From contig NZ_JALEBH010000002.1 of NCBI RefSeq assembly GCF_022758885.1, positions 1 to 64,000 on the forward strand: a stretch of DNA of 64,000 nt. Direction: 5' to 3'. Under the pieces are notes generated by a model. It did no database searches. It was given only the letters and a program-made list of their open reading frames with translations, and was not told where the DNA came from. Source of the stretch: Sphingobium sp. BYY-5. GTDB lineage: Bacteria; Pseudomonadota; Alphaproteobacteria; Sphingomonadales; Sphingomonadaceae. Made by a program: the position numbers and the translations under genes. Of this stretch, positions 50,881 through 60,127 are shown piece after piece; the stretch's first letter is position 1; each line of letters begins with the position of its first letter.

Positions 50881-53280
50881 TTAGAACTTCACGCCGAGGG
50901 TGGCGCCGAAATAGCGATCCGCGTCCTTGTTGAAGGTGCCGACCAGATCATAATTGCCGCCCAGGAAGGAGCTGTGGCCGATGCTGGTCAGATAGTTTTC
51001 GTTGAACAGGTTCTTGACGAACAGGGTCAGGCTGTAGCGGCCATCAATCTGCTTCAGGCCGATGCTGGCGTCGACCAGCGTGTAAGCGGGCTGTTCCAGC
51101 AGCGGATCCTGCTCGACCGAGAAGTTCATCCTGCTCTGGAAGTTGACGCCCACTTGCGCGAAACCGGCCAGGTTGGTGCCCGGAATGTCCGCTTCATAGC
51201 GCGGCGCGATGCTGATGCGCCATTTCGGGCTGACGGGCAGGGTTGCGCCGCGCAAATTCTGGGTCGGCGTGGCCCCGGCGGCCGATCGATAACAGATATT
51301 GGTCGGTGTGCCCGACATCACCGGCGCTGCGGCGTTGAACTGCTGCGGGCAGTTGAGGCCGTCGATATCGATGCGGGCGTCCGAATAGGTGACTGCGCCG
51401 GTCAGGCTGAAATGATCGTCGGGGCGTACCGTCGCCTCGACTTCGAAACCCTTGGTACGCGACTTGCCGGCGTTGGTGGACACGAACTGGACCACGCCCG
51501 TATTGACGTCGGAACGGTTGGCCTGCACTTGCAGATTGGTGTAGTCCGCCAGGAACAGCGCGGTGTTGATGCTGAGGACGCCGTCCGCCGTGCGGCCCTT
51601 GAAGCCGATTTCATAGGCATTCACATGTTCCGGCTCCAGCACCCGCTGGTTGGCGAGGTCGGCCGAGATTTCCATCTCGTAACCCAGCCCCTTATAGCCA
51701 CGGGTGTAGCTGCCATAAACCTGCGCGTTGCGGCTGAACTCATATTGCAGGCCCGCTTTGCCGGTGACGGCGGTGTCGTCGGCGGTGATCGATCCGCTGG
51801 TGGGCGCGTTGCCGGGGAAGATCACGTCGCCCGCGACGATCGGTGCGGTGCGGGTGCCGCTATTGGTGCCCTTTTCATATTGTACGCGCAAACCGCCGAT
51901 CGCCTTCAGGCCGCCGATGATGCGATAGTCGAACTGACCGAAGGCAGAGATGCTGTCCTGCTTCAGGCGGATGTTGCTGGCGGCCGACTGCCAGACGATG
52001 TTGGTGGTGGCGCAGGGTTCGCCGAATGTGCCGGCGGTGCAGCGGGCGCGACGGCGGTCGAAGGGACGCTTGATGTCCGAATGCATGTAGAAGGCGCCAG
52101 CGACATAGTTGAAATCGCTATTGCCGTTATTGGCGATGCGCAGTTCCTGGCTGAAGGCGCTTAGATCCACGATGCCGTGATTCTGGCTGAAATAGGAATA
52201 GGTGGCGGTGCTGCCCACGAACAGCGGCACGGCGCTGTTGATGCGTTCAATCGGCTGGTTCACGTCCAGATGATAGGCCTGGTAGGCGGAGATGGAGGTG
52301 ATGGACGCGCCGCCCAGATCCCAGTCGGCCTGCAACGAATAGGTTTGCTGATCGCTGTTGGAGTAGGTGACGCTTTCGTCGTTGATGGTGCGGTTCCGGC
52401 GGGTGGCGTTGATGGGGCCGACTAGCGACTGGAGATTCGGATTCTGTATCCCGATCCAGGTCGATGCACAGCAATCCGCATCGGTCTTGCGATATTCGGC
52501 CGCCAGCAGCAGGTTGAGATTGTCGGTGGCGTCCCATTCCAGCTTGCCGCGCACGCCCCAGGACTTGGAGCCATTGTCCCAGCCGCCGGTGGCGATGTTG
52601 CGGGCGACGCCGCGAACGTCATTGTAGAAGCCGGTGACGCGCGCACGCAGCGTGTCGCTGATCGGGCCGGACACGGTGCCGCGCACGCGATATTCGCCAT
52701 GTTCGGCGATGGTCGCTTCGGCGCGGCCTTCAAAATCGCGAGAGGGGCGGGCGGTGGTGACGTTGACGACGCCGGCGGTCGCATTCTTGCCGAACAGCGT
52801 GCCCTGCGGGCCGCGCAGCACTTCGACCCGTTCGATATCGGCGAGGTCGATGAAGCCCTGGGTCTGGCGGACGGCGACCACGCCGTCGACGACGGTCGAG
52901 ACGGAGGATTCGACGCCCTGGCCGAACAGGGCGGTGCCGATGCCGCGGATGCGGAAACTGCTGTTCGTCGGCGTTGCGCCCTGCTGGAAGGTCAGCGACG
53001 GCACGGCCTGCACCAGCGAGCTGCTGTCGTTGATCTGGCGATTGGCCAAGGTGTCGGCGGTCACGGCGGTCACGGCCAGCGGCACATCCTGCAGGCGTTC
53101 GGCACGCTTCTGCGCGGTGACGACGATGTCGGTGCTGCCCTGCGCGGCGCTGCTGTCGGTCAGTTGGTCCTGCGGCAGCGCGGTGTCGGCCTGGGCAAAG
53201 GCGATAGCTGGCGCCAAAGCGATGCCCATCGTGATCGCGGACATGCTGGCATGGCACAAAATGGCTTTGGAAATACGCAT
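50881..53280 (-). CDS. TonB-dependent receptor of the sulfated-glycan locus
   Basis: 799 residues. The signal peptide (ILCHASMSAITMGIALAPAIAFAQA) is followed by a plug with STDIVVTAQKRAERLQDVPLAVTAVTADTLANRQI and VEVLRGPQGTLFGKNATAGVVNVTT. The barrel ends RYFGATLGVKF with a terminal Phe. The plug resembles the many receptors of this class next to catabolic genes. The ATG at 53280 follows GGGGAGGATTGA, the same leader as the FecR-linked receptor at 9802. It is the first gene of a five-gene minus-strand locus with two sulfatases, GH3 and MFS, and its promoter holds three copies of a LacI-type operator. Confidence 0.9.
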   Translation of the reverse strand: MRISKAILCHASMSAITMGIALAPAIAFAQADTALPQDQLTDSSAAQGSTDIVVTAQKRAERLQDVPLAVTAVTADTLANRQINDSSSLVQAVPSLTFQQGATPTNSSFRIRGIGTALFGQGVESSVSTVVDGVVAVRQTQGFIDLADIERVEVLRGPQGTLFGKNATAGVVNVTTARPSRDFEGRAEATIAEHGEYRVRGTVSGPISDTLRARVTGFYNDVRGVARNIATGGWDNGSKSWGVRGKLEWDATDNLNLLLAAEYRKTDADCCASTWIGIQNPNLQSLVGPINATRRNRTINDESVTYSNSDQQTYSLQADWDLGGASITSISAYQAYHLDVNQPIERINSAVPLFVGSTATYSYFSQNHGIVDLSAFSQELRIANNGNSDFNYVAGAFYMHSDIKRPFDRRRARCTAGTFGEPCATTNIVWQSAASNIRLKQDSISAFGQFDYRIIGGLKAIGGLRVQYEKGTNSGTRTAPIVAGDVIFPGNAPTSGSITADDTAVTGKAGLQYEFSRNAQVYGSYTRGYKGLGYEMEISADLANQRVLEPEHVNAYEIGFKGRTADGVLSINTALFLADYTNLQVQANRSDVNTGVVQFVSTNAGKSRTKGFEVEATVRPDDHFSLTGAVTYSDARIDIDGLNCPQQFNAAAPVMSGTPTNICYRSAAGATPTQNLRGATLPVSPKWRISIAPRYEADIPGTNLAGFAQVGVNFQSRMNFSVEQDPLLEQPAYTLVDASIGLKQIDGRYSLTLFVKNLFNENYLTSIGHSSFLGGNYDLVGTFNKDADRYFGATLGVKF

Positions 53281-53380
53281 TCAATCCTCCCCTTTGGCGA
53301 TCCCGTCCGCCTGTCGGGTCGGGTGGCCTTGCGATATTTTGCTGCGGCAATGGCAGCGGCCTCGCACTTTGGCAGTGCAA

Positions 53381-53394
53381 TTGTAGCGCTAAAT
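53381..53394. promoter_or_regulatory. LacI-type operator copy 1 (TTGTAGCGCTAAAT)
   Basis: The symmetric core TAGCGCTA is at 53384-53391. The site is 101 bases before the receptor start codon and upstream of the divergent LacI gene. It is one of three copies in this region. Confidence 0.72.
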
Positions 53395-53426
53395 TCCCGA
53401 CTCCCGCGCCAGAGTCAAGATCAAAT

Positions 53427-53440
53427 TTGTAGCGCTAATA
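53427..53440. promoter_or_regulatory. LacI-type operator copy 2 (TTGTAGCGCTAATA)
   Basis: The core TAGCGCTA is at 53430-53437, centre-to-centre 46 bp from copy 1. The left flank TTGTAGCGCTAA is identical to copy 1. Confidence 0.72.
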
Positions 53441-53492
53441 TTTCTTGTGCCCGAATGTCGGGAAAGCCTCTTACCATTTGCCAGATACATGA

Positions 53493-53507
53493 TTTGTAGC
53501 GATAAAC
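53493..53507. promoter_or_regulatory. LacI-type operator copy 3 (ATTTGTAGCGATAAA)
   Basis: The core TAGCGATA at 53497-53504 differs by one base from the other two and sits 67 bp from copy 2. It is the copy nearest the LacI gene (start 53574) and may mediate autoregulation. Confidence 0.65.
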
Positions 53508-53573
53508 ATAATTTGGGGGTCCCGGCTATGGGAAAAGCGACGGGTGCTTGACCGGGACGACAGGAGGAAGAAG

Positions 53574-54620
53574 ATGGCCCGTCCGGGTCGCCGCGCCAGC
53601 CAGGCGATAACCATTCAGACAGTGGCGGATCGCGCCGGCGTGTCCGCCATGACCGTGTCCAACGTGCTCAACAACAGCCTTAAAGTGCGAGAGACCACGC
53701 GCGAACGGGTGATGGTGGCCATCCGCGAACTCAACTATACGCCCAATCTGGCGGCGCGATCGCTGGCAAGCGCCGCGACGACCCGGATCGGCCTGCTTCA
53801 TCGCAATATCGAAAATGCCTTTTTGAGTTCCATTCTGGTGGGTGCGCTGGATGCGACCAGCCAATTGGGCGCGCAATTGCTGCTGCGGCGGCTCGACGGT
53901 CCGGACCCCGTGGAAATAGAAAGGCAGATGCATGCGCTGGTGGACAATGGCGCCAACGCCATATTGATCGTCCCGCCTTATTGCGAAGTGGCAAGCCTGC
54001 ATGGCCTGACCCGTGACTTCCCGGTTCCCGTGATCGCAATGTCTCCTGGCGATGATTTGCCGAACGAGCATTGTGTACGGATCGACGATCGCGGCGCGGC
54101 GCGGGACATGACGGCCCATCTGATCGGCCTTGGGCATCGCGACATCGGTTTCATTCGCGGCGGTCGTGGGCACCTGATCCATCGTAGCCGGTGTGACGGT
54201 TACAAGATCGCTTTGGAAGAGGCGGGCATTCCGGTCTGCCCCGACCTGATCGCGGATGGCGATATGAGCTTTGAATCCGGTCTTGCCGCTGGTGAGCAGT
54301 TGCTGGCCCTGGAGCGGCGGCCCACCGCCATCTTCGCCAGCAATGACGACATGGCTGCGGCCGTTGTTTCGCTTGCCCATCGCAAGGGATTGGATGTCCC
54401 CGGCGATGTTTCGGTGGTGGGTTTCGACGATACGCCGATCGCGGTGAAGATCTGGCCGACCTTGACGACGGTGCGGCATCCGGGCGCGAAGATTTCGGCA
54501 GAAGCGGCTGCGCGCGCTGTTGCCCTGGCGCGCGCGGGGTCTGGACCGGTCGACCGGATCAACATCTATCTCGAACATGAAATCATCATCCGCGAATCCG
54601 TTGCTCGGATAAGCGACTGA
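53574..54620 (+). CDS. LacI-family regulator of the sulfated-glycan locus (inferred)
   Basis: 348 residues from the ATG at 53574, directly after AGGAGGAAGAAG; the frame from 53544 is less likely. The HTH and hinge are ITIQTVADRAGVSAMTVSNVLNNSLKVRETTRERVMVAIRELNYTPNLAARSLA. The ligand domain has RPTAIFASNDDMAAAVVSLAH and VSVVGFDDTPIAVKIWPTLTTVRHPG. It is divergent from the receptor/sulfatase operon with three shared operators in between, the standard layout of a local repressor that responds to a sugar from the pathway. Its similarity to the LacI protein at 14490 is strong in the HTH region, but the operators differ. Confidence 0.9.
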   Translation: MARPGRRASQAITIQTVADRAGVSAMTVSNVLNNSLKVRETTRERVMVAIRELNYTPNLAARSLASAATTRIGLLHRNIENAFLSSILVGALDATSQLGAQLLLRRLDGPDPVEIERQMHALVDNGANAILIVPPYCEVASLHGLTRDFPVPVIAMSPGDDLPNEHCVRIDDRGAARDMTAHLIGLGHRDIGFIRGGRGHLIHRSRCDGYKIALEEAGIPVCPDLIADGDMSFESGLAAGEQLLALERRPTAIFASNDDMAAAVVSLAHRKGLDVPGDVSVVGFDDTPIAVKIWPTLTTVRHPGAKISAEAAARAVALARAGSGPVDRINIYLEHEIIIRESVARISD

Positions 54621-54665
54621 AGTGTGCGTCTGGAGCGGTACCGGCGCGGTCGCGAAACAGATTAT

Positions 54666-54677
54666 GCAAACGATTGC
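54666..54677. promoter_or_regulatory. GCAAACGATTGC, one-mismatch copy of the second LacI operator
   Basis: It differs by one base from the perfect palindrome GCAAACGTTTGC found before the GH68 and receptor genes of the same locus. It lies 80 bases before the MFS start, where a repressor could block its promoter. Confidence 0.65.
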
Positions 54678-54756
54678 CTAACCTGTTTCCAGCCTCTATG
54701 CTGCGCGAGTCCGGAAAAGCGAAGAAACCGGTCATGGTGGAGGAGAGGTTCACGAT

Positions 54757-56073
54757 ATGCGGGATGTAGCCGGCAAGCCCAAGATGCGCCTTCGGCATAT
54801 CGTCGAGATGAATCTCGGCTTTTTCGGCATCCAGTTTTCCTTCGGCCTGCAACAGGCAAATATGGGACCGATCTATCGATATCTGGGCGCTGACGAGGCG
54901 CATTTGCCTCTGCTCTGGCTGGCCGGGCCAGTCACCGGCTTGCTGGTCCAGCCGATTGTCGGGGCGCTGAGCGATCGCACGGTCAGCCGCTGGGGGCGGC
55001 GCACGCCCTATTTTCTGATCGGCGCGGTACTATGCAGCCTCGGCCTGCTGCTCATGCCCTACAGCCCGACGCTTTGGTTCGCCGCCAGCCTGCTCTGGAT
55101 GTTGGATGCGGCCAACAATATCACCATGGAGCCTTATCGCGCCTATGTCAGCGACCGATTGAATGAGGGTCAGCGATCGCTGGGTTTCCTGACGCAAAGC
55201 GCCTTTACGGGCCTCGCCCAGACCCTGTCCTATCTTGCTCCATCGCTGCTCGTCTGGTGGGGCTTCAGTGCCGATCTGGTCGATGCGAACGGCATTCCGG
55301 ACATCACCCGTATTGCCTTCCTCGTCGGCGCGGTGATTTCCATTTCCACGATCCTTTGGTCGGTGTTGCGCGTGCCCGAATTGCCGCTTTCACCCGAAGA
55401 AATTACGCGGATGCAGACTGATCGGCTTTCGGCCCGCACCGCATTGCGCGATTTTGTGGCGGCGGTGCGCGAAATGCCGGTCGTCATGCGCCAGCTTACC
55501 CTGTCGATGCTGCTGCAATGGTTCGCGATGTTCGCTTATTGGCAGTTTATCAGTTTCGCGCTGGCACGGACCTTGTTCGGCACTGCCGATCCCACCAGCA
55601 GCGGCTTTCGCCAGGCGGTGCTGCTCACGGGTCAGGCGGGTGCGCTCTATAATGCCATAGCCTGCCTGTCCGCTTTCGCGATGGTGCCGCTCAGCCGGCG
55701 CATCGGCTCCCGTTCTATCCATGCCTGCGCGGTCGCATTGTCCGGTGCGGCGATGCTGGCCATCCCCGGTACGACCAGCCACGGGCAGCTTTTCCTGCTC
55801 ATGATCGGCATTGGTGTCGGCTGGGCCAGCATGATGGGCAATCCCTATGTCATGCTGGCCAATGCCATCCCGCCGGAACGTACGGGTGTCTATATGGGCA
55901 TCTTCAACATGTTCATCGTCATCCCGATGCTGTTGGAAACGTTGATCATACCCGTCATCTATCGTCCGCTGCTGGGTGGCGACCCGCGCAACATTCTGAC
56001 CATGGCGGGCGTGATGATGATCGCGGCCGGTGCGGCCACACTGATTGTTCGCGGCCGTGGTCGTCCGGCTTGA
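54757..56073 (+). CDS. MFS sugar transporter, sucrose/SLC45-like
   Basis: 438 residues, twelve membrane segments. The start [39 protein letters not shown]-like [32 protein letters not shown] and [37 protein letters not shown] match the sucrose/maltose proton symporter group (SUC/SLC45 type). The ATG at 54757 follows GGAGGAGAGG. It forms a pair with the LacI gene 30 bases downstream and carries that regulator's operator upstream. With a GH68 enzyme in the same regulon, sucrose or a fructo-oligosaccharide is the best substrate guess. Confidence 0.85.
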   Translation: MRDVAGKPKMRLRHIVEMNLGFFGIQFSFGLQQANMGPIYRYLGADEAHLPLLWLAGPVTGLLVQPIVGALSDRTVSRWGRRTPYFLIGAVLCSLGLLLMPYSPTLWFAASLLWMLDAANNITMEPYRAYVSDRLNEGQRSLGFLTQSAFTGLAQTLSYLAPSLLVWWGFSADLVDANGIPDITRIAFLVGAVISISTILWSVLRVPELPLSPEEITRMQTDRLSARTALRDFVAAVREMPVVMRQLTLSMLLQWFAMFAYWQFISFALARTLFGTADPTSSGFRQAVLLTGQAGALYNAIACLSAFAMVPLSRRIGSRSIHACAVALSGAAMLAIPGTTSHGQLFLLMIGIGVGWASMMGNPYVMLANAIPPERTGVYMGIFNMFIVIPMLLETLIIPVIYRPLLGGDPRNILTMAGVMMIAAGAATLIVRGRGRPA

Positions 56074-56103
56074 AGGCTGGTGGATTGTCCGTAGAAGGGA
56101 GGC

Positions 56104-57117
56104 ATGACGGATCATCAAGACGGCCCAGTGAAAAGCATTACCGACCTCGCGCGGATTGCGGGTGTTTCGGTGTCGACCGTATCGCGCGCACTGACGTCGA
56201 AGGGCGCGCTCAATAAGGATACACGTCGGCGTATCCAGGAACTGGCCGCCCATCATGGTTTTCAGCTCAATGTCGCGGCGCAGAATCTGCGGCTGGGGCG
56301 TACGGGCGCGATCGCGGTTCTTTTGCCGCTAGGGCATGAGCGCGGTCAGCATCTGTCCGATCCTTTCTTCATGGCGATGCTCGGTTTCCTTGCGGATGAA
56401 CTGACCGAGCGCGGTTATGACCTGCTCCTGTCGCGCGTGCTGCCGGCCGGGGACGATTGGCTCGACAATTTCATTCGCGCGGGGCGCGTCGACGGGGTCA
56501 TCATTATCGGCCAGTCGGACCAGGGTGCCGTGCTGGATCGCACGGCGGAGCATTATAACCCGCTGGTTATCTGGGGCGCCCATGCGCCGCGCAACCGCTA
56601 TCTGACCGTCGGCACCGACAATGAGGAAGGCGGCCGGCTGGCGGCCCGGCATCTGCTGGAACGAGGGCGGGGACGCTTGGCCTTTTTCGGCAATGTCGCC
56701 GTGCCGGAATTTGCGGCTCGCTACGAAGGATTTCTCGACGCGCTGCCAATAGGCGCGCGGGATCGGGTTGAATTGGTTCATGCCCATGTCACGCCAGAGG
56801 CGAGCCACCGCGTCGCGGCAGATTATTTCGCTGCCGGCCATCGTCCAGACGGGATTTTCGCCGCGTCCGACGTGACGGCCATGAGCGTGATCGCCGCCGC
56901 GGCCGAGCAGGATATCCGCGTTCCTGACCAGCTTTCGGTCGTGGGTTTCGACGATGTGCCGCTGGCGCAGCTATCCAATCCACCGCTGACGACCGTGCGT
57001 CAGGATATCCAACGCGGCGCGGCGCTATTGGTCGATCTGCTGTGCAAGCGGCTGTCGGGGGAGCGGCCGGAATCGATTCAGATCGCGCCGGAAATCGTCC
57101 GGCGGGAATCGAGCTGA
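56104..57117 (+). CDS. LacI-family regulator of the GH68/receptor regulon (inferred)
   Basis: 337 residues. The HTH is SITDLARIAGVSVSTVSRALTSKGALNKDTRRRIQELAAHHGFQLNVAAQNLRL. The ligand domain has GVIIIGQSDQGAVLD, HRPDGIFAASDVTAMSVIAAA and LSVVGFDDVPLAQLSNPPLTTVRQD. The ATG follows AAGGGAGGC. Four candidate operators of the GCAAACGTTTGC kind occur in the promoters of the MFS, receptor and GH68 genes around it, and its own gene is downstream of one of them, so it is probably autoregulated. Confidence 0.9.
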   Translation: MTDHQDGPVKSITDLARIAGVSVSTVSRALTSKGALNKDTRRRIQELAAHHGFQLNVAAQNLRLGRTGAIAVLLPLGHERGQHLSDPFFMAMLGFLADELTERGYDLLLSRVLPAGDDWLDNFIRAGRVDGVIIIGQSDQGAVLDRTAEHYNPLVIWGAHAPRNRYLTVGTDNEEGGRLAARHLLERGRGRLAFFGNVAVPEFAARYEGFLDALPIGARDRVELVHAHVTPEASHRVAADYFAAGHRPDGIFAASDVTAMSVIAAAAEQDIRVPDQLSVVGFDDVPLAQLSNPPLTTVRQDIQRGAALLVDLLCKRLSGERPESIQIAPEIVRRESS

Positions 57118-57190
57118 TCGTCCGATATCGATCTTGGCGATACGATATACCAGGTTGCGTAGAGAATGATCCATCGAGATCAATTGGTTA

Positions 57191-57260
57191 CTGTTCCCCG
57201 GCGAAGGCCGGGGTCCAGTTCCACGGTTCGAACTGGACCCCGGCCTTCGCCGGGGAACAG
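57191..57260. repeat. long hairpin element, 31-bp perfect arms (REP-like)
   Basis: The arm 57191-57221 is exactly inverted in 57230-57260 around an 8-base loop. Its core CCCCGGCGAAGGCCGGGG is of a type I associate with intergenic repeats in sphingomonads. It lies in the convergent gap between the LacI gene and the receptor gene. As RNA it is a very stable stem. Other copies in this genome cannot be checked here. Confidence 0.85.
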
Positions 57261-57281
57261 GTCTGAATGTATCTTGGTATA

Positions 57282-57312
57282 AGAGGCCAGGTTCCTCGAC
57301 AACCGGGCCTCT
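57282..57312. terminator. hairpin followed by ATTTAT, likely bidirectional terminator
   Basis: AGAGGCC (57282-57288) pairs with GGCCTCT (57306-57312), with GGTT/AACC pairing inside, and is followed by ATTTAT. It lies in the convergent gap between the LacI gene and the broken receptor gene. Confidence 0.55.
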
Positions 57313-57369
57313 ATTTATCCGGACGGGCCGTTCCTAAAGTGAGGAAGAAGAAACGGCTCCCGACTGGGA

Positions 57370-59887
57370 TCAGAAATTATAGCGCAGCGATGCCGTCACC
57401 GTTCGACCATAGACCGCGCTATTCTGGAAGATGCCGCTTGTCGCGTTGATCGGCAGGAGCAAGCCACCACCACGATAGCCCAGCGTGTCGAAGATATTAT
57501 TGGCGTTGAGGCCCAGTTCCAGATTCTCCACCGGGCGCAGTTTGACGAAACCGTTGAAGAAGGTGGTGCCGCGCACGCTATAGAGGTTGAAGTCGTCGAT
57601 CGGCGCATTCGTTTGGCCGCTCGCTGACACGCCGACCGCAAACAGACCGGCGTCATAGGAAGGAGAGATCAGGTAGGTAAGCTTGGGAATGCCGCCCGGA
57701 CGATTGCCCGCCAGCTCGGCTGTCGAGCTGTCCCTGATCTTGGGGTTCACCCAGGTCGCATCGACGGCCAGGTGGAAATTGTCGATGTTGAAACGGCCGG
57801 TAAATTCGATGCCCCAGGACCGGTAATCGTTCGAAATATTGGGATCGTTGTTCGGCGGCGGATTGTTGATCCGCGTAAAGTCATAGTTGTTTTCGGTGAG
57901 GGTCGACCGGAATCCGGTGATCTCCACCGAATAATTGCCCGACCCGCCGACATGACCGCGATGCTTCACCCCAATCTCCTGCTGGTTCAGGAAGTTGATG
58001 GCGGTGCTGGCGCCCTGGCTGTTGAGCGAGCCGTCGGCATTGAAGTTTCCGCCCAGCACGCGCCGGTCCGCGTTGAAACGACCGCCACGGCTCGCGCGGG
58101 CGAAGACGCTATTGTTGTTGTCGATCGCATAGAGCGCGCCGAACGACCAACTGGTATAGCTGCGCCTATAGTTGATCCGCTCGATCGGCCCGCCCGGCAG
58201 CATGGAGGGCAGGGTGGCGCTCCCCATTTCATCGCTGACGATATAGTCGGGGCCGGCCACGCCCGCCTGCGCCGTGCCTTCGCCCCGCACCCGATCGAAG
58301 CGAACGCTGGCGTCGATGTCGAACCCGCCGCCCGAATAATTGGCCGACAGGAAGGGCGCCTCGTCGGTATATTTAAGATCCACGCTGCGCGCGCAGCACG
58401 CCCCCCAATTATCGTTGAACCCTGCCTGTCCCGCCGCAGTCAGCTGGACGCCGGTGGTGGAGAAGAGGTTGAGCGGCGCAGCATTCTCCCCTTCCAGGGC
58501 GCTATACTGGCGATTGACGTGCCAGTCCTGGACGATGTTCTGGCTCATGTGGAACCAGCCCGCCTGCACTGTGACCTTGCCCGCGCCGATATCGAACTTG
58601 CCGGTCAGCGCCAGGTTGTTGGCGATGCTGCCCATGTCCTTCATCAGCGTGTTGATGTTCGGATTATTGTTCAGATAGGCACCACTATAGACCTGTCCCA
58701 GTTGCGGCCCGGCGGCGTATCGGATCGATCCGACGGTCTGGCCGTTCACCGTCGATCCCAGCACGCCGGCGGTGGACGCGACATTCAGGAATTGCGTCGC
58801 GAAACTGCCGCTCATGTCGGTGTAGCGAAAAACATTGTCGATGGTCAGCAGGTCGCTCAGTTCATAATGGAATTGGGCGCCGACCGACGTGACCTTGGGA
58901 TGGATGCCGTTCATGTCGGCCGAGTTGAGCTGACCGTCGCGCGTCACATATTGGAACTGGCGGTTGTAGATCGAATAGGTTGATCCGTCGCGCGCGTCGA
59001 AGCCTGGCAACGGCTTGAAGTTGGTGATCTTGTTGCCGTCGATCGTCACCAGCGACGGCATGGTGGTGTTGGTCGGGGCGTGTTCGTCCAGACGCTTGAA
59101 GTTGAAGCGGATAAAGCCCTTGCCGTCGTCGAACTCCTTGGTCAGGTTCGCCTTCACCTGATAGCCGCGCAGGACATTGAAATCCTCATTTGTCGGCCCG
59201 CCGCCTTCGCGCGCATAGCCGCCGACATGAAAGCGCAGCGTGTCGCTGATCCGTCCGCCATAGTCGAAATCGATCCGCCTCTCGCGGAAGTTGACGCCCT
59301 TCGACAGGGCGATCGATCCGCCCTCCCTGTCGCCGGTCTTGCCGATATAGTTGACGACCGCACCGGGCGCCTGGCTGGCGAAGGTGGAAGCGGAACCGCC
59401 GCGCACTGCCTCCACCCGATCGACATTCTGGTCGAAGCGGAGCCAATAGTCATTATTGCCGAAATTGATGTCGCCGAACAGTGTGACGGGCAGGCCGTCC
59501 TCCTGCAACGCCACATATTCCGAACCGCCGGTCGAAACCGGGATGCCGCGCACGCCGATATTGGCGTTGCCGCCGGGGCCGGCGGTGTCCGACGGTGTCC
59601 GACGGCTGGAGGCCGGGGATGGAGCGCAGCACTTCCGCTTCGGAACGTGGCGTGAAATTCTGGATCGCGTCCTGGCTGACCTGGGACACGGAGATGGAGG
59701 ACCGGAAGCGGGATTTGTCGCCAGCGGCGGCAGTGACGACGATATCCTCGCCACTGATGGGGGACTGATTTCCTGCTGCCTGCTGGACTTCGGCCGGGGC
59801 GGCGTCCTGCGCCTGGCCGGCCGTGGAAAGGCAAGCCATGGCCAAGGCGGCCGTAGAAATGCAGCTATGTGGAATGCGACTCTTCAT
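57370..59887 (-). pseudogene. TonB-dependent receptor, frameshifted by a 10-bp tandem duplication
   Basis: The reading frame starts at the ATG at 59887 (after AGGAGGGG) with a signal peptide (ISTAALAMACLSTAGQAQ) and a plug, ISGEDIVVTAAAGDKSRFRSSISVSQVSQDAIQNFTPRSEAEVLRSIPGLQPSDT. There it goes out of frame at 59583-59605. The next frame picks up exactly, AGPGGNANIGVRGIPVSTGGSEYVALQEDG, and continues to the barrel end GRTVTASLRYNF at 57370. Deleting one 10-bp copy rejoins the two frames into a receptor of about 835 residues. All else looks intact. Two operators of the GCAAACGTTTGC type precede it, so it belongs to the GH68 regulon. Whether the shift is real, switchable or an assembly error is not decidable from sequence alone. 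Confidence 0.85.
59583..59605. repeat. tandem 10-bp duplication CGGTGTCCGA x 2.3 that causes the frameshift
   Basis: On the plus strand CGGTGTCCGA is present twice in tandem (59583-59592 and 59593-59602), followed by three more bases of the same unit. The extra 10 bp shifts the receptor frame by +1. Copies of this kind arise and revert by replication slippage. Confidence 0.88.
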
Positions 59888-59954
59888 CAACCCCTCCTGA
59901 AAAGGCCGCCGCGCGTCATCCGCGGTCGGTGAGGATGATGCATTAGGCGCTAAG

Positions 59955-59966
59955 GCAAACCTTTGC
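59955..59966. promoter_or_regulatory. GCAAACCTTTGC, LacI operator copy with one mismatch
   Basis: It lies 68 bases before the receptor start, 23 bp (about two helical turns) from the perfect copy at 59978-59989, which would allow cooperative binding. Confidence 0.65.
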
Positions 59967-59977
59967 AAAAATTTTCA

Positions 59978-59989
59978 GCAAACGTTTGC
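59978..59989. promoter_or_regulatory. GCAAACGTTTGC, perfect LacI operator upstream of the receptor
   Basis: This fully symmetric 12-bp site is identical to the one upstream of the GH68 gene at 61364-61375. It lies 91 bases before the receptor start. Confidence 0.78.
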
Positions 59990-60127
59990 AGATTTAATCC
60001 GGCCATGGGAAGGCGGGCGGCTGAACGACCCGCATTTCTTTCTTCATAGCTGTCCGTTTCGCTGTCTGTTTGATCCGCCAGTCCCGCAGGTCCAGCACTG
60101 GGATGACCGCGCCCGGAGGCGTGACGA

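Noticed and set aside
57772..58983. 403-codon plus-strand frame inside the broken receptor gene
   Set aside because: Antisense to the barrel region of the receptor, which has clear conserved features; no motif of its own.
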